Notes: generated from the letters alone by a model not told the origin. 64,000 nucleotides of DNA from Nocardia vulneris (GCF_001613425.1 NZ_BDCI01000004.1:372001-436000), one strand, 5' to 3'. Counted from the stretch's first letter, positions 44,182 to 54,663 are shown. Made by a program: numbers and translations.

Positions 44182-45299
44182 AGCCCCGCCACGACGGTGC
44201 GCAGCACCTCGATGACGCGGTCCTGCTCGGCCTCGTTCAGCGCCGGATACATCGGCAGCGAGAAGATCTCCTGCGCAAGCCCTTCGGTGACCGGCAGTTG
44301 CCCGGCGCGCCAACCCAGATGCTCGAATCCGGTCATGGTGTGCACCGGCCACGGGTAGCTGATGTTGAGCAGGATGTCGTGCTCGCGCATCGCCTCGATG
44401 ATCGCGTCGCGCTTCGGGTGTCGCACGACGTAGACGTAGTAGACGTGGGTATTGCCGGGATTCGTGGCAGGCAGCAGCAATCCGTGCGAGTCGGCGAGAT
44501 CGCCGAGCCCCTGCTCGTACCGCCGCGCCACGGTGTTGCGGCCCGCGATGTAGTCGTCGAGCCGGCCGAGCTTGCGGCGCAGAATCTCGGCCTGCACCTC
44601 GTCGAGCCGGGAGTTGTGGCCCGGCGTGCGCATCACGTAATAGACCTTGTCCATGCCGTAATAGCGCAGCTGCTGCAGATTTCGCTGAATGTTCGCATCG
44701 GGGGTGACCACCGCGCCACCGTCGCCGTAGGCGCCGAGCACCTTGGTCGGATAGAAGGAGAACGCCGCGGCATCGGACATGGTGCCCGCCAACTGCTCCC
44801 CCTGCCGGGCGCCGTGTGCCTGGGCACAGTCCTCCAGGATCTGCAGCCCGTGTTCGGCGGCCAGCCGCCGCAGCGGCGTCATGTCCACGCACTGTCCGTA
44901 AAGATGCACGGGCACAATAGCTTTCGTGCGCGGCGTGATCGCGGCCGCCACCTGATCGGTGTCCATCAGGAAGTCTTCGGCCCGCACGTCGACGAAAACC
45001 GGTGTCGCACCGGCGCCGACGATCGCGACGACGGTGGGCGCCGCGGTGTTCGACACGGTGATCACCTCGTCACCGGGTCCGACACCGAGGGCTTCCAGGC
45101 CGAGTTTCAGTGCGTTGGTGCCGTTGTCGACACCGGTGCAGTGCGCGAGCCCGTGGTAAGCCGCGAATTCCCGTTCGAAACCGCGCACGCTCTCGCCGAG
45201 GATCAGCTGACCCGATCCGAACACGGTCTGCACCGCGTCGAGGATGTCCTCGCGCTCCTTTTCGTACTCGGGCAGGTAGTCCCATACACGGGTGGTCAT
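44178..45299 (-). CDS. DnrJ-like NDP-hexose 3-aminotransferase
   Basis: The product has 373 residues and belongs to the DegT/DnrJ/EryC1 family. PLP-binding Lys186 lies in [37 protein letters not shown] and [21 protein letters not shown] are the other family blocks and are very close to daunosamine-type aminotransferases. It would transfer an amino group from glutamate to C-3 of the 3-keto-2,6-dideoxyhexose. The ATG at 45299 has AAGGGAG upstream. It overlaps the 2,3-dehydratase gene by 4 bases. Confidence 0.9.
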   Translation of the reverse strand: MTTRVWDYLPEYEKEREDILDAVQTVFGSGQLILGESVRGFEREFAAYHGLAHCTGVDNGTNALKLGLEALGVGPGDEVITVSNTAAPTVVAIVGAGATPVFVDVRAEDFLMDTDQVAAAITPRTKAIVPVHLYGQCVDMTPLRRLAAEHGLQILEDCAQAHGARQGEQLAGTMSDAAAFSFYPTKVLGAYGDGGAVVTPDANIQRNLQQLRYYGMDKVYYVMRTPGHNSRLDEVQAEILRRKLGRLDDYIAGRNTVARRYEQGLGDLADSHGLLLPATNPGNTHVYYVYVVRHPKRDAIIEAMREHDILLNISYPWPVHTMTGFEHLGWRAGQLPVTEGLAQEIFSLPMYPALNEAEQDRVIEVLRTVVAGL

Positions 45300-45357
45300 G
45301 AGTTTGCTCCCTTGGTAGTTCGGGTGATCGGAACGGACATCGCGAGATCGGGCGCGC

Positions 45358-46227
45358 TCACACGGCGGCCGCGATGTCCATGACGTATTGGCCGTACGGC
45401 GATTTCGCGAGTTGCCTGCCGAGCCGGTGGCAGGACTCCTGATCGATGAAGCCCATGCGCAGCGCGATCTCCTCGATGCAGGCGATCCGTACGCCTTGGC
45501 GCCGCTCCATGATCTCGACGTACTGACCCGCTTCGAGCAGCGCCTCGTGGGTGCCCGCGTCGAGCCAGACGAAGCCGCGGCCGAGCGGCACGAGGCGGGC
45601 CCGGTCCTGCGCCAGGAAAGTGCGGTTGACGTCGGTGATCTCCAATTCGCCGCGCGCGGAGGGCTGCAGATCCTTCGCGATCGCGACGACGTCGTTGTGA
45701 TAGAAGTACAGCCCGGTGACCGCGAGATTCGACCGCGGCCGGGCCGGCTTCTCCACCAGGTCGAGCAGGCGGCCCTCGGCGTCCAGCTCGGCGACCCCGT
45801 AGCGTTGCGGGTCGAGCACCGGGTAACCGAACAGAACGCAGCCGTCGACGTCCTGACTACTCTGCTGTAGCACCTCGACAAATCCTGGACCGTGAAAGAT
45901 GTTGTCCCCCAGTACCAATGCCACCGAATCGGCGCCGATGTGCCGTTCGGAGACCAGGAACGCGTCCGCGAGCCCGCGCGGCTTGTCCTGCTCGGCGTAG
46001 GTCAGGCACAATCCGAGCGCCGACCCGTCGCCCAGCAGCTGCCGGAAGCGCGGCAGATCGTCCGGGGTGGCGATGATCTCGATATCGGTGATGCCGGCGA
46101 GCATCAGCACCGAGAGCGGGTAGTAGATCATCGGCTTGTCATAGACCGGTAGCAGCTGCTTCGACACCGCCAGCGTGACCGGTTGCAGCCGGGTGCCGCT
46201 GCCACCGGCGAGGATTATCCCCTTCAC
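45358..46227 (-). CDS. rmlA: glucose-1-phosphate thymidylyltransferase
   Basis: The product has 289 residues, the normal RmlA length. The nucleotidyl-transfer signature is [21 protein letters not shown], followed by [16 protein letters not shown] and [10 protein letters not shown]. It joins glucose-1-phosphate and dTTP to give dTDP-glucose, the first step of the sugar branch. The GTG at 46227 has GGAGGAG 6 bases upstream. It lies 31 bases after the alpha/beta hydrolase gene. A cluster copy in addition to the cell-wall copy expected elsewhere in the genome is usual for such clusters. Confidence 0.92.
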   Translation of the reverse strand: MKGIILAGGSGTRLQPVTLAVSKQLLPVYDKPMIYYPLSVLMLAGITDIEIIATPDDLPRFRQLLGDGSALGLCLTYAEQDKPRGLADAFLVSERHIGADSVALVLGDNIFHGPGFVEVLQQSSQDVDGCVLFGYPVLDPQRYGVAELDAEGRLLDLVEKPARPRSNLAVTGLYFYHNDVVAIAKDLQPSARGELEITDVNRTFLAQDRARLVPLGRGFVWLDAGTHEALLEAGQYVEIMERRQGVRIACIEEIALRMGFIDQESCHRLGRQLAKSPYGQYVMDIAAAV

Positions 46228-46258
46228 GGCCGTCTCCTCCAGGATCGCTTGTGCGGCT

Positions 46259-47170
46259 TCATAGTTCGGAAGATGTCGACTGCATCGGCCGGTCCGCCGC
46301 CGGCGCATCGACGGGGTGCAGGCAGTCCTCGAGGAAGCCGAGTGCGCGCAGATGGTAGGAGCGGGCGGCCCAGCTCAGGCTGATGTTGTGGCCCGCCCCG
46401 GATTGCCGCTCCACCGCCACACTCGGCGCGCCGGTGAAGCGAGCGGCCATATCCCGCACCGTATTCGGGTCGTGCCGCCACAGCGCCTCGTGTTCGGCGA
46501 AGGTGCACCGGACCGGCACCGCGACCCGGGCCGCCAGGCGCGGGAACACCACCGGCCAGCGGGCCGCCTCGGCCAGCTCCAGCGTGGGCGTCGGCGCGAC
46601 GACGGTCGAGCTGGTTCGGAAGGTCGCGGGCGGGTACAGCCGCGGCGGTCCCCAGCCCCGCAGCGCCCGCCTGCGCGCGTCACCGAGCTGGAACAGGCGC
46701 GAGGCGTACCGATGGCCGCAGCCGGAGATGTCCACCCCGAGCAGCCGGGCCGAGCCGAACGTCTCGGTGGCGAGGCGCAGCGCGACCATGCCGCCGAAGG
46801 AATGCGCGAGCAGGAAGAAGCCAGCGCCGATGTCGTGCTCGGCCGCGAATCCGGTGAGCGCGTGCCGCAGTGTGCGCACCTGCGCCGCCTGTGTCTGTCC
46901 GTCGGGCAGTTGCGCGGTGGACCGCCCGTAGCCCGGCCGGTCCACCGCGAGCACCGCATAGCCGAGGCGGGCACCGAGGGTCAGCAACGACACCTCGGCC
47001 GTCGCCTGCCCGTCGAAGTAGCTCGCGTTCATCCCGGCCCCGTGCAGCGCCACGATCGTCGCGCGTGGTGCTTCGTCGGGCCGATTCAGCAACGCGGACA
47101 GGGTGATTCCGGCACCGTCCAGCATGACCGAACGGACGCCGGTGGAGCGCGCGAGCGCCGCCGTGGTCAC
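46259..47170 (-). CDS. alpha/beta hydrolase of the polyketide cluster
   Basis: The product has 303 residues and a single alpha/beta-hydrolase domain with the oxyanion loop LHGAGMNASYF near residue 43, the nucleophile AHSFGGM near residue 125, and a late SGAGHNISLS supplying His. It could be a thioesterase, decarboxylase-type or ester-trimming enzyme acting on the polyketide. Its GTG overlaps the stop of the FAD monooxygenase gene (GTGA), so the two proteins are made together, perhaps acting in consecutive steps. Confidence 0.75.
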   Translation of the reverse strand: MTTAALARSTGVRSVMLDGAGITLSALLNRPDEAPRATIVALHGAGMNASYFDGQATAEVSLLTLGARLGYAVLAVDRPGYGRSTAQLPDGQTQAAQVRTLRHALTGFAAEHDIGAGFFLLAHSFGGMVALRLATETFGSARLLGVDISGCGHRYASRLFQLGDARRRALRGWGPPRLYPPATFRTSSTVVAPTPTLELAEAARWPVVFPRLAARVAVPVRCTFAEHEALWRHDPNTVRDMAARFTGAPSVAVERQSGAGHNISLSWAARSYHLRALGFLEDCLHPVDAPAADRPMQSTSSEL

Positions 47171-48669
47171 CGCTGCGCCTCGGCTGCCACGCTGCGGGAG
47201 ACGGCGTCCGCCGGACCGAACCAGCGGCGCAGGGCCGCGGTCAGCGCCGTACGGTCGCGCCGCTCAGCGGCCGCCCACGCCACATAGCCGTCGGGGCGGA
47301 TCAGCACGGCTGTCACGTCTTCGAGGCCGCGACGCTCCTGCAGTTCGGCTTCGACGACGGTGACCCGGTCCCGCCACGGATCGGCCGCGGCTTGCAGTGC
47401 ACCGTCGGCGGCCAGGTCCAGCAGCACGCCGCGGGCCGGATGCAGCAGTTCGGTGGTCGTGGTCGCGCCGGCCGCGGTACGCAGCGGTCGCGGCGGAATC
47501 CGTCTGCCCTGCAACGGATGTGCCGCAGACTCGGGCGAATACCGGATGTCGAGCCCGCTCACCGTGCCCGCGAGGTAGCGCTTGGTGTCGTCGTAGGCGA
47601 TCAACTCCGTGAACAGCTCGCGCAGCGGATCCGCCTCGGCGCCGGTGATGTAGAGCATCCCCTGTACCCGGGTGTTGTCCAGCAGCCGGGCACCGACCGG
47701 ATGGCGTTCCGCGTGATAGGTGTCGAGCAGTTCCGGCCCGGCCGAACCACGCACCACGGCACCGAGTTTCCATCCGAGGTTGGCCGCGTCCTGGACGCCG
47801 GTGCTCAGCCCCTGACCACCGGCGGGAAGATGGATATGCGCCGCGTCGCCCGCCAGGAACACCCGGCCTCTGCGGTATTCCGAAGCCTGGCGGGTGGCAT
47901 CGGAGAACGAGCTGGCCCAGTCCGCGCGACCGTGGGCGATCGAGTCCCCGGTGATCCGTTCCCACGCCGCGGCCAGTTCGGCGAAGCCGATCTCGGTTCC
48001 GCGCTGCACCACGGGTGTTTCGTGCTCGCACACCACGACCCGGTCGACACCCGGCGCCAGTGGCATGGCCATGATCATGCCGCCCGGGAGCCTTTCACCG
48101 AACGGCCGCGGCGCGATGTCGCAGCCGACCACATCGGCCAGATACATGCCGAGAGTGCCTGCGGTGCCGGGAAACTCGAAACCGGCGAGCTTGCGTACGA
48201 CGCTGTGCCCGCCGTCGCAGCCGACCAGATAGGTCGCGCGCAAGGTCCTTTCGTCGCCGGCGACTTCTGCCGTGACCGAAACCCCGTCGCCGTCGTCGTG
48301 CAGTCCGCGCACCGTCCAGCCGCGCCGGACGTCCGCGCCCAACTCGCGGGCCCACTGTTCCAGCGCCGCCTCGGTCTGCGATTGCGGCACGCCGCGCGCG
48401 CCGAAATGACAGTCCTCGAGCACCGTGTAGTCGAACAGCAGCCCGCCGAAGTGACCCATCGGGCTCTGCTCCAGCCCGCCGACGGCCGCGAGCAGGCCAC
48501 GCTGATCGAAGGTCTCCATCGCGCGAGCGGTGAAGCCGAGTCCGCGGGACTGCCCCGTCGATTCCGGCAGTTGTTCCAGCACCACGACTTCGGCGCCGGC
48601 CAGCCGCAATTCGCCGGCGAGCAGCAGGCCGGTCGGCCCGGCGCCGACCACAATCACATCGGTGTCCAC
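47167..48669 (-). CDS. FAD-dependent aromatic polyketide hydroxylase (PgaE/DnrF-like), first copy
   Basis: The product has 500 residues. The FAD motif GAGPTGLLLAGELRLAG starts at residue 8, the DG motif LVGCDGGHSVVRKLAG lies near 158, and GDAAHIHLPAGGQGLSTGVQDA near 275 is the GD motif. A thioredoxin-like C-terminal domain fills about 385-500. This is the size and layout of angucycline and anthracycline ring hydroxylases, which use NADPH and O2. GTG 48669 has GGAGAG upstream. It overlaps the alpha/beta hydrolase gene. Confidence 0.88.
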   Translation of the reverse strand: MDTDVIVVGAGPTGLLLAGELRLAGAEVVVLEQLPESTGQSRGLGFTARAMETFDQRGLLAAVGGLEQSPMGHFGGLLFDYTVLEDCHFGARGVPQSQTEAALEQWARELGADVRRGWTVRGLHDDGDGVSVTAEVAGDERTLRATYLVGCDGGHSVVRKLAGFEFPGTAGTLGMYLADVVGCDIAPRPFGERLPGGMIMAMPLAPGVDRVVVCEHETPVVQRGTEIGFAELAAAWERITGDSIAHGRADWASSFSDATRQASEYRRGRVFLAGDAAHIHLPAGGQGLSTGVQDAANLGWKLGAVVRGSAGPELLDTYHAERHPVGARLLDNTRVQGMLYITGAEADPLRELFTELIAYDDTKRYLAGTVSGLDIRYSPESAAHPLQGRRIPPRPLRTAAGATTTTELLHPARGVLLDLAADGALQAAADPWRDRVTVVEAELQERRGLEDVTAVLIRPDGYVAWAAAERRDRTALTAALRRWFGPADAVSRSVAAEAQR

Positions 48670-48702
48670 GTTTGCTCTCCTTGTCTGCGCACGGGCTCGC
48701 GG

Positions 48703-50157
48703 TCAGTCAACGGACCCGGGCGGGCCGAACCAGTGCCGCAAGCGGCCGTCCAGGTCGGCATCCGCGGAACCCACCCAGCTCACGTAGCCGTCCGGCCGGA
48801 CCAGCACGGCCTCGGTACCGATCTCGTCGCCGGCCACGACCTCGGCCACCCCGACCCGCTGGGCCCAGGGCGCCACCACCTTTTCCAGCGCGTCGACCTG
48901 CGACCGCCCGCACCCGAGCACGAGACCGCGCCCGGTGCGCAGCGCCGCGGTGCTGGTCCCGGTGGGCGCGCGCAGCGCCAGCTCAGGCAGCCGGACGCCG
49001 AGCCAACGGTGCTCCCCCGGCTCGGCCGGATAGCGCACATCCAATCCGCTGATCATCCCGGCCAGGTGCACCCGCACCGATTCCGCCGCGATCAACTCGC
49101 GCAGCATGGTCCGCAACGACTCGACTTCTGGTCCGCCGAGCAGCAATTCGGTCTGGACCCGGATGTTCGACAGGATCCGCGCGCCGACCGCACTGCGTTC
49201 CGAGTGATAGGTGTCGAGCAGCTGATCCGCCGCCCCGTGCAGGGTGGCGGCCAGCTTCCAGCCCAGGTTCACGGCGTCCTGGAGACCGAGGTTCAGCGCT
49301 TGGCCGCCGCTGGGCATCTGCTGATGCGCGGCATCGCCCGCGAAGAGCACGCGGCCCTTGCGGTATTCCCGCACCTGCCTGCTGGTGTCGTCGAAGACGT
49401 TCACCCACAACGGCTTTCCGTGCCCGATGGCTTCCCCGGTGACCTGCTGCCACGCCGCCACGACCTCGTCGAAGGCGGGATCGCTTGCCCGCCCGGCACC
49501 GTCGGCGCCGAAGCGGTGCACCATGACCCTGATGATCCCGGCGGGATTTCGTGCCGCCGTGGCGAATCCGTGCTCGTACCGCTCGAACCGCCGGTCCTCG
49601 ATCGCCAAGCCCGCCACATCCGCACGCAACAGTTCGCGGGTGGCCGAGCGGCCCGCGAACTCCACCCCCGCGCACTCGCGCACCGTGCTGTCCGCGCCGT
49701 CACAGCCGACCACGAATGCCGCACGCAGCCGCCGTATTCCGGTGCCGGTCTGCGCCGAAACCTCGACGCCGGCGCCGTCGTCGTGCACCGCCGATACCCG
49801 CCAACCACGCCGGACCTCGGCGCCGAGCGCCACCGCCCACTCGTGCAGCAATGCCACGGTGGTGGTCTGCGGCACCTTCCACTGACCGGGATACCGGCTG
49901 GGCAGGGTGAGATCCAAGGGGATGCCGCCGAAGTGGCCGCGCGGCTCGTTCGGCACGGGGCCGAGTTCGCCGATCAGGCCACGAGCGTCGAAGATCTCCA
50001 TGGTTCGCGCGTGCAAGGTCGAGGCCCTGGACTCCGTCGACGGCGTCTCCCGCGACTCCAGCACGACGACCTCGACGCCCCCGAGGCGCAACTCACCCGC
50101 CAGCATCAGCCCGACCGGGCCCGCGCCGACGACGATCACCTGCGTTTGTTCGATCAT
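48703..50157 (-). CDS. FAD-dependent aromatic polyketide hydroxylase, second copy
   Basis: The product has 484 residues and is a paralogue of the preceding hydroxylase with the same three FAD blocks (GAGPVGLMLAGELRLGG; VVGCDGADSTVRE; GDAAHQQMPSGGQALNLGLQDA) and a thioredoxin-like tail. Paired FAD oxygenases are typical of benz[a]anthraquinone pathways, where they act at C-12/C-12b or in ring opening, and of anthracycline pathways at C-11. Which step each copy performs cannot be told from sequence. It starts 4 bases after the aromatase/cyclase stop and is probably translationally coupled. Confidence 0.88.
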   Translation of the reverse strand: MIEQTQVIVVGAGPVGLMLAGELRLGGVEVVVLESRETPSTESRASTLHARTMEIFDARGLIGELGPVPNEPRGHFGGIPLDLTLPSRYPGQWKVPQTTTVALLHEWAVALGAEVRRGWRVSAVHDDGAGVEVSAQTGTGIRRLRAAFVVGCDGADSTVRECAGVEFAGRSATRELLRADVAGLAIEDRRFERYEHGFATAARNPAGIIRVMVHRFGADGAGRASDPAFDEVVAAWQQVTGEAIGHGKPLWVNVFDDTSRQVREYRKGRVLFAGDAAHQQMPSGGQALNLGLQDAVNLGWKLAATLHGAADQLLDTYHSERSAVGARILSNIRVQTELLLGGPEVESLRTMLRELIAAESVRVHLAGMISGLDVRYPAEPGEHRWLGVRLPELALRAPTGTSTAALRTGRGLVLGCGRSQVDALEKVVAPWAQRVGVAEVVAGDEIGTEAVLVRPDGYVSWVGSADADLDGRLRHWFGPPGSVD

Positions 50158-50161
50158 CGGG

Positions 50162-51106
50162 TCAGTCGCGTCGCTCGGCGAAGGACTTCGCGTGCTGCAG
50201 GGTGGTCATGCTGTTGGTGCTCAACGCGTTTCGCACGAAGTCCTTGGCATCCTCGAGCGTCTTGTCCGCGCCGAGGATGTCGGCGATCCGGTCGGTGGCG
50301 ATGGTGACCGTGTGCTGCGAGGTGGCCAGCACGCCGTCGGTGTTCTCGGCGAAGGTCCACCGTCCGGTGTGCAGCGACATCAGCGCGGGCAGGGTCACCT
50401 GCTTGTAGACGATCGAATGGTGCGGGTAGGTGACCCGATAGGACTTGGTGGTGTGCACCGAGCCGTCGCGCGTCTTGGTGTCCATCTCGAGCGTCTGCAG
50501 GCCGGGCGAGGGTTCTTCCAGCCGTGCGGCGGCGACGTGCGGCAGCCGTTCGGTCCACAGCTGCGCCTGATCGATGAATTCGTAGGCCTGCACGGCCGAG
50601 CCCGCGATCTGCACGGAGTCCTCGAACGAGAAGGTGGAATCCGCGGCCGCGTAGGCGAATTCGAGTTCGGTTCGCAGGCCCTCGAGCTCACTGCGCGAAT
50701 TGCGGTCCACCGCCTGGTCGATCCAGGCCAGACCGTCCGGATCGTCGTCCACCGCACGGTAACTGTGCTGCAGCCGGACCAGTGCGGTGTGGTCGGACCG
50801 GGCCTCGATCAGCCACGCGCCGCTCATGAACGCCACCGGGGGTGCCGAAATCTCTTGCTGGAAGGTGATTTTCCGGGCCGCCGGATCGAGCGTGCGGCGC
50901 GAGGTCCAGTTCTTGGCGGTGCCGTTGGCCGTCGCCCAGATCCGGATCCGCTCGGCGCCCTCGGTCTGCTCGAGCTGCTCCACGTAGATCGTCGGCCCGA
51001 AGATGCGTGGCCAACTGCCGACATCGGCGATCAGCGCGTACACCGTGTCCGCGGGTGCGGCGATCTCGATCTCGTGCTCGACCTCGCGCATAGTGCTGGT
51101 AGTCAT
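50162..51106 (-). CDS. didomain aromatase/cyclase (SRPBCC)
   Basis: The product has 314 residues and two START/Bet-v1-like domains. The first is about 6-150 (EIAAPADTVYALIADVGSWPRIF) and the second about 160-310 (QIAGSAVQAYEFIDQAQLWTERLP). Didomain enzymes (ActVII, DpsF, JadD types) aromatise the first ring, C7-C12 or C9-C14, after C-9 ketoreduction. This fits the neighbouring ActIII-type ketoreductase. The ATG at 51106 could be replaced by the one at 51091. It lies between the ketoreductase and the second hydroxylase. Confidence 0.9.
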   Translation of the reverse strand: MTTSTMREVEHEIEIAAPADTVYALIADVGSWPRIFGPTIYVEQLEQTEGAERIRIWATANGTAKNWTSRRTLDPAARKITFQQEISAPPVAFMSGAWLIEARSDHTALVRLQHSYRAVDDDPDGLAWIDQAVDRNSRSELEGLRTELEFAYAAADSTFSFEDSVQIAGSAVQAYEFIDQAQLWTERLPHVAAARLEEPSPGLQTLEMDTKTRDGSVHTTKSYRVTYPHHSIVYKQVTLPALMSLHTGRWTFAENTDGVLATSQHTVTIATDRIADILGADKTLEDAKDFVRNALSTNSMTTLQHAKSFAERRD

Positions 51107-51127
51107 CGAAATACCTGTTCCTCGAGC

Positions 51128-51913
51128 TCAGAAATTGCCCAGTCCGCCGCAGACGTTCAACGCTTGCGCCGTGATGGATGCGGCGGTGTCGGAGGCCAGG
51201 TAGCCGACCAGTCCGGCCACCTCCTCCGGGGTCGAGTAGCGCCCGAGCGGGATCTTGGCCTGGAACTTCTCCAGGATTTCCGCCTCGCTCTTGCCGTAGG
51301 CGCTCGCGTAGCCCTGCCGGACCCGCGCCGCCATCGGCGTCTCGACGTAGCCGGGGCACACGGCGTTGACCGTGATGCCGGTGGGGGCCAGCTCATTGCC
51401 GAGCGCCTTGGTGAATCCGACGACGCCGTGCTTGGACGCCGAGTACGGCGCCCCGAGCACCACACCCTGCTTGCCCGCGGTGGAGGCGATGTTGATGATC
51501 CGGCCGCGATCCTTGGTGCGCATGCCGCCGGTGTTGAGCACCTCGCGGGTCAAGCGGAAAACGCTGGTCAGATTGGTCTCGATGACGTCGTTCCACAGCT
51601 CGGCGGTGATATCGGCGGTGACGCCGCCGCCGCTGCGCCCGGCGTTGTTGACCAGCACATCGATCGACCCGAACGCGTCGACGGCGGCCTGGACGAAATG
51701 CTGCACCTCCGTGTCCGAGCGGACGTCCACGGCGGCGCCGTCCACCGTCAGGTCCTCCGAGCGCAACTGCTTCACCGTGGCGGTCACGTTCTCCGCGGTG
51801 CGCGCGCCGATGAACACCCGGTGTCCCGAGCCGCCGAGCAGGCGGGCGACGGCCAGTCCGATACCGCTGGTCGCCCCGGTCACCAGGGCCACCGGCGCTT
51901 CGACATTCGACAT
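51128..51913 (-). CDS. ActIII-type polyketide C-9 ketoreductase
   Basis: The product has 261 residues, the same length as ActIII, and residues align at identical numbers: TGATSGIG at 12-19, Asn114, Ser144, Tyr157 and Lys161. It reduces the C-9 carbonyl of the nascent polyketide with NADPH. Position 94, Pro in ActIII's PGG stereocontrol motif, is Ser here (RSGGG). GGGGGAACG precedes the ATG at 51913. It is located 12 bases from the ACP gene, inside the minimal PKS block. Confidence 0.92.
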   Translation of the reverse strand: MSNVEAPVALVTGATSGIGLAVARLLGGSGHRVFIGARTAENVTATVKQLRSEDLTVDGAAVDVRSDTEVQHFVQAAVDAFGSIDVLVNNAGRSGGGVTADITAELWNDVIETNLTSVFRLTREVLNTGGMRTKDRGRIINIASTAGKQGVVLGAPYSASKHGVVGFTKALGNELAPTGITVNAVCPGYVETPMAARVRQGYASAYGKSEAEILEKFQAKIPLGRYSTPEEVAGLVGYLASDTAASITAQALNVCGGLGNF

Positions 51914-51925
51914 CTGCGTTCCCCC

Positions 51926-52183
51926 TCAGGCCGCGTTCACGAGACGCGCGTTGACGGCGCCGATCAGGGCCCGCGGCGTGGTGGCCGACAGCAGGGTGTC
52001 CTCGTCCAGGGAGATCTCGAACTCGCGCTCGATCCGGCCGCTGGCTTCCAGCAGCGCGAGCGAGTCGTAACCGAGGTCGTCGAAGAGCACGTCGAGCACG
52101 GGTTCGGCGAAGTCGATGCCCTCGTCGCCCGCGGCTTCGAGCATGATCCGGCCCAGGTCGGTGAGTGTGAATCGGTCAGCCAT
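51926..52183 (-). CDS. type II PKS acyl carrier protein
   Basis: The product has 85 residues. Ser41 in DLGYDSLALLE carries the phosphopantetheine arm; the protein is acidic and four-helical as expected. It shuttles the growing chain to KS-alpha/CLF. GAAGGAG lies 8 bases before the ATG at 52183. No phosphopantetheinyl transferase gene is present in the window, so a general one must activate it. Confidence 0.93.
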   Translation of the reverse strand: MADRFTLTDLGRIMLEAAGDEGIDFAEPVLDVLFDDLGYDSLALLEASGRIEREFEISLDEDTLLSATTPRALIGAVNARLVNAA

Positions 52184-52195
52184 TGTCCTTCTCCT

Positions 52196-53395
52196 TCATG
52201 AGTTTTCGTTGGTCAGCACGAGCGCCGAGTTGAATCCGCCGTAGCCGCGCGCCAAGACCAGCGCGGTGCGCACGGGGGCCGGGCGGGCCTGGCCCACCAC
52301 CAGATCCAGCTGCGCCTCGGGATCGGGCTCGACATGCACGGTCGGCGGAATCAGGCTGTGCCGCATGGCCAGCAGCGCGGCGACGAGATCGAGCGGCCCG
52401 GCGCCCGAATACAGCCGGCCGGTCATCGTCTTCGGCACGGTGACCGGCACCCCACCGGCGCCGAACACCGCCGAAATGGCCTGCGCTTCCATGCGATCGA
52501 GCTCGGGCAGGCCCGCCGCGTCGGCGAACACCACGTCGATGTCGGCCGGTGTCCGCCCGGCATCGGCCAGCGCCAGTTCGATCGCTTTGCGCAGCCCTGG
52601 CCCGTTCGGGTCGAAAGTGGCTGCGTAACCGGCGATCTCGCCGTAGGTCCGGGCGCCACGAGCTCGCGCCTGCCCGTCGGACTCGACGACCAGGATCGCG
52701 CCGCCCTCGCCGGGCACATGCCCGTTCGCGCGGGCATCGAAGGGCAGATACGCGTCCGCCGGGTCGTCGCTGGTGCTCAGTCGCCCGCTCGCCTGCTGCC
52801 CGATCCAGCCCCAGGGGCACAGTGACGAGTCGATCGCGCCCGTGACAATGGTGCTGGTGCCCTTGCGAATCGCGCGCCGCGCGGCGGCTACGGCATCCAG
52901 GCCGCCTGCTTGGTCACCGACCAGCACGCTGGCCGGACCCTTCATGCCGTTGCGAATCGCGATCTGGCCGCTGTTCACGGCATAGAACCAGGCGAAGGAC
53001 TGGTACGCGCTGACGTACTGACTGCCCCGGTGCCAGAGGTTCTGCAATTCGCGCTGGCCGAATTCGAAACCGCCGGCCGAGCTGGCGGTGATCACGCCGA
53101 TGTCGAATTCGGGCAGCCGGCTCGGCGTCAGCCCGGCGTCGGCGAACGCCCAGTCCGTCGCGGCCAAGGCCAGCTGGGTCATCCGGTCGGTCTGCGGAAG
53201 CAGCCTGCCCGGCAGGTGATCGGCGGCCTCGAAGCCCGGCACCTCGCCCGCGAGCTGGGCCGGATAGCCGCTCGGATCGAATCGGGAGACCCGGGCGATG
53301 CCCGACTTGCCGGCCACGGTAGCGTCCCAATACTGTTCCGCGCCAAGACCGTTCGGCGCCGCCACGCCGAATCCGGTGACCACCGCCGTCGTCAT
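52196..53395 (-). CDS. ketosynthase beta subunit / chain length factor
   Basis: The product has 399 residues. The active-site Cys of ketosynthases is replaced by Gln162 in [10 protein letters not shown], the KSQ signature of CLF subunits. [19 protein letters not shown] and [12 protein letters not shown] are typical of aromatic type II systems. With KS-alpha it sets the chain length. Its ATG overlaps the KS-alpha stop (ATGA), the classical translational coupling that ensures equal subunits. Confidence 0.93.
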   Translation of the reverse strand: MTTAVVTGFGVAAPNGLGAEQYWDATVAGKSGIARVSRFDPSGYPAQLAGEVPGFEAADHLPGRLLPQTDRMTQLALAATDWAFADAGLTPSRLPEFDIGVITASSAGGFEFGQRELQNLWHRGSQYVSAYQSFAWFYAVNSGQIAIRNGMKGPASVLVGDQAGGLDAVAAARRAIRKGTSTIVTGAIDSSLCPWGWIGQQASGRLSTSDDPADAYLPFDARANGHVPGEGGAILVVESDGQARARGARTYGEIAGYAATFDPNGPGLRKAIELALADAGRTPADIDVVFADAAGLPELDRMEAQAISAVFGAGGVPVTVPKTMTGRLYSGAGPLDLVAALLAMRHSLIPPTVHVEPDPEAQLDLVVGQARPAPVRTALVLARGYGGFNSALVLTNENS

Positions 53396-54663
53396 GCCGC
53401 GCTCCGTTCGGCGCGGGCGAGCACCATCGCGCTCTGGAAGCCGCCGAAACCGCTGCCCACGGTCAGCACCGCGTCGGTCACGTGCTCGCGCGCGGTCAGC
53501 GGCACGTAGTCCAGATCGCATTCCGGGTCCGGGGTGTGCAGGTTGGCCGTCGGCGGGACGGTGTTGTGCGTCATCGCCAGGATCGACGCCGCGATCTCGA
53601 TCGAGCCGATCGCGCCGAGCGAATGCCCGACCATCGACTTGATCGAGCTCACCGGGATCTCGTAGGCCCGCTGCCCCAGGCTGCGCTTGAACGCCGCGGT
53701 CTCGTGCCGGTCGTTCTGCTTGGTGCCCGAACCGTGCGCGTTGATGTAGTCGATCTCGTCCGGGTTCATCGCGGCTTCGTGCAGCGCCACCCGGATGGCC
53801 TCGGCCATCTCGATGCCGTCGGGCCGCAGGCCGGTCATGTGATAGGCGTTGCTGCGGGTCGCGTAGCCCGCGATCTCGGCGTAGATGCGCGCGCCGCGCC
53901 GCTTGGCGGATTCGAGTTCCTCCAGCACGAACACCGCGGCGCCCTCGCCCAGCACGAAGCCGTTGCGGGTGCCGTCGAACGGGCGCGACGCGGTGCCCGG
54001 CTCGTCGTTGCGCGGCGAGGTCGCCTTGATCGCGTCGAAGCTGGCCACGGTGATCGGCGAGATGGGCGCGTCGGTGGCGCCCGCCACCATCACATCCGCG
54101 GTGCCCTCGCGGATCAGCTCGACCGCGTAGCCGACGGAGTCGATGCCCGAGGTGCAGCCGGTCGAGATCACCGTGGTCGCCCCGCGCGCCCCGACCAGCT
54201 CGGCCACCTCCGCGGCGAACGAGCTCGGCACCAGGCAGCTGTACAGATGCGGTACGGCGTACTCGTGGTCGACCAGGTGCAGCCGCCCGGCGTCACTGAC
54301 CACGCGGTATTCCCAGTCCAAGCTGGTGGCCGCGCCCACCGCGGTGCCGATCGTGACACCGACCCGGTACGGGTCGTAGGCCTCGATGTCGATGCCGCTG
54401 TCGGCCACCGCGTTTCGCGCGGCGACCGCGACGAACTGTGCCGCCCGATCCATCCGCCGGACCTCTTGCGGACTGAGACCGCCCGCCTCGGGATCGAAGT
54501 CGACCTCGGCGGCGATCTTGGACCGGAACGGCGCCGGATCGAAGAAGGTGATGCCGCGGGTCGCGGTACGGCCGGCGCTCAGCAGCTCCCAGAACGCGTC
54601 GCGACCGACGCCGCCGGGTGCGAGCACCTCCATGCCGGTGACGACGACTCTGCGCTCGTTCAC
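53392..54663 (-). CDS. ketosynthase alpha subunit (KS-alpha)
   Basis: The product has 423 residues. Cys170 in ISTGCTSG, His310 in [11 protein letters not shown] and His347 in [12 protein letters not shown] form the catalytic set for decarboxylative condensation. The CTSGID block is typical of the aromatic type II class. GTG 54663 overlaps the stop of the cyclase gene (GTGA) and is preferred over an upstream in-frame start within that gene. It forms the KS/CLF heterodimer with the next gene product. Confidence 0.94.
   Translation of the reverse strand: MNERRVVVTGMEVLAPGGVGRDAFWELLSAGRTATRGITFFDPAPFRSKIAAEVDFDPEAGGLSPQEVRRMDRAAQFVAVAARNAVADSGIDIEAYDPYRVGVTIGTAVGAATSLDWEYRVVSDAGRLHLVDHEYAVPHLYSCLVPSSFAAEVAELVGARGATTVISTGCTSGIDSVGYAVELIREGTADVMVAGATDAPISPITVASFDAIKATSPRNDEPGTASRPFDGTRNGFVLGEGAAVFVLEELESAKRRGARIYAEIAGYATRSNAYHMTGLRPDGIEMAEAIRVALHEAAMNPDEIDYINAHGSGTKQNDRHETAAFKRSLGQRAYEIPVSSIKSMVGHSLGAIGSIEIAASILAMTHNTVPPTANLHTPDPECDLDYVPLTAREHVTDAVLTVGSGFGGFQSAMVLARAERSAA

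Noticed and set aside
47392..50307. A 971-codon open frame on the plus strand opposite the two FAD hydroxylase genes
   Set aside because: It is a shadow of high-GC coding on the minus strand; its translation is Arg/Gly/His-rich with no domain, while the minus strand has clear FAD motifs.
49907..52201. A 764-codon open frame on the plus strand opposite the aromatase, ketoreductase and ACP genes
   Set aside because: It crosses three well-supported minus-strand genes and their boundaries and shows no recognisable domain.
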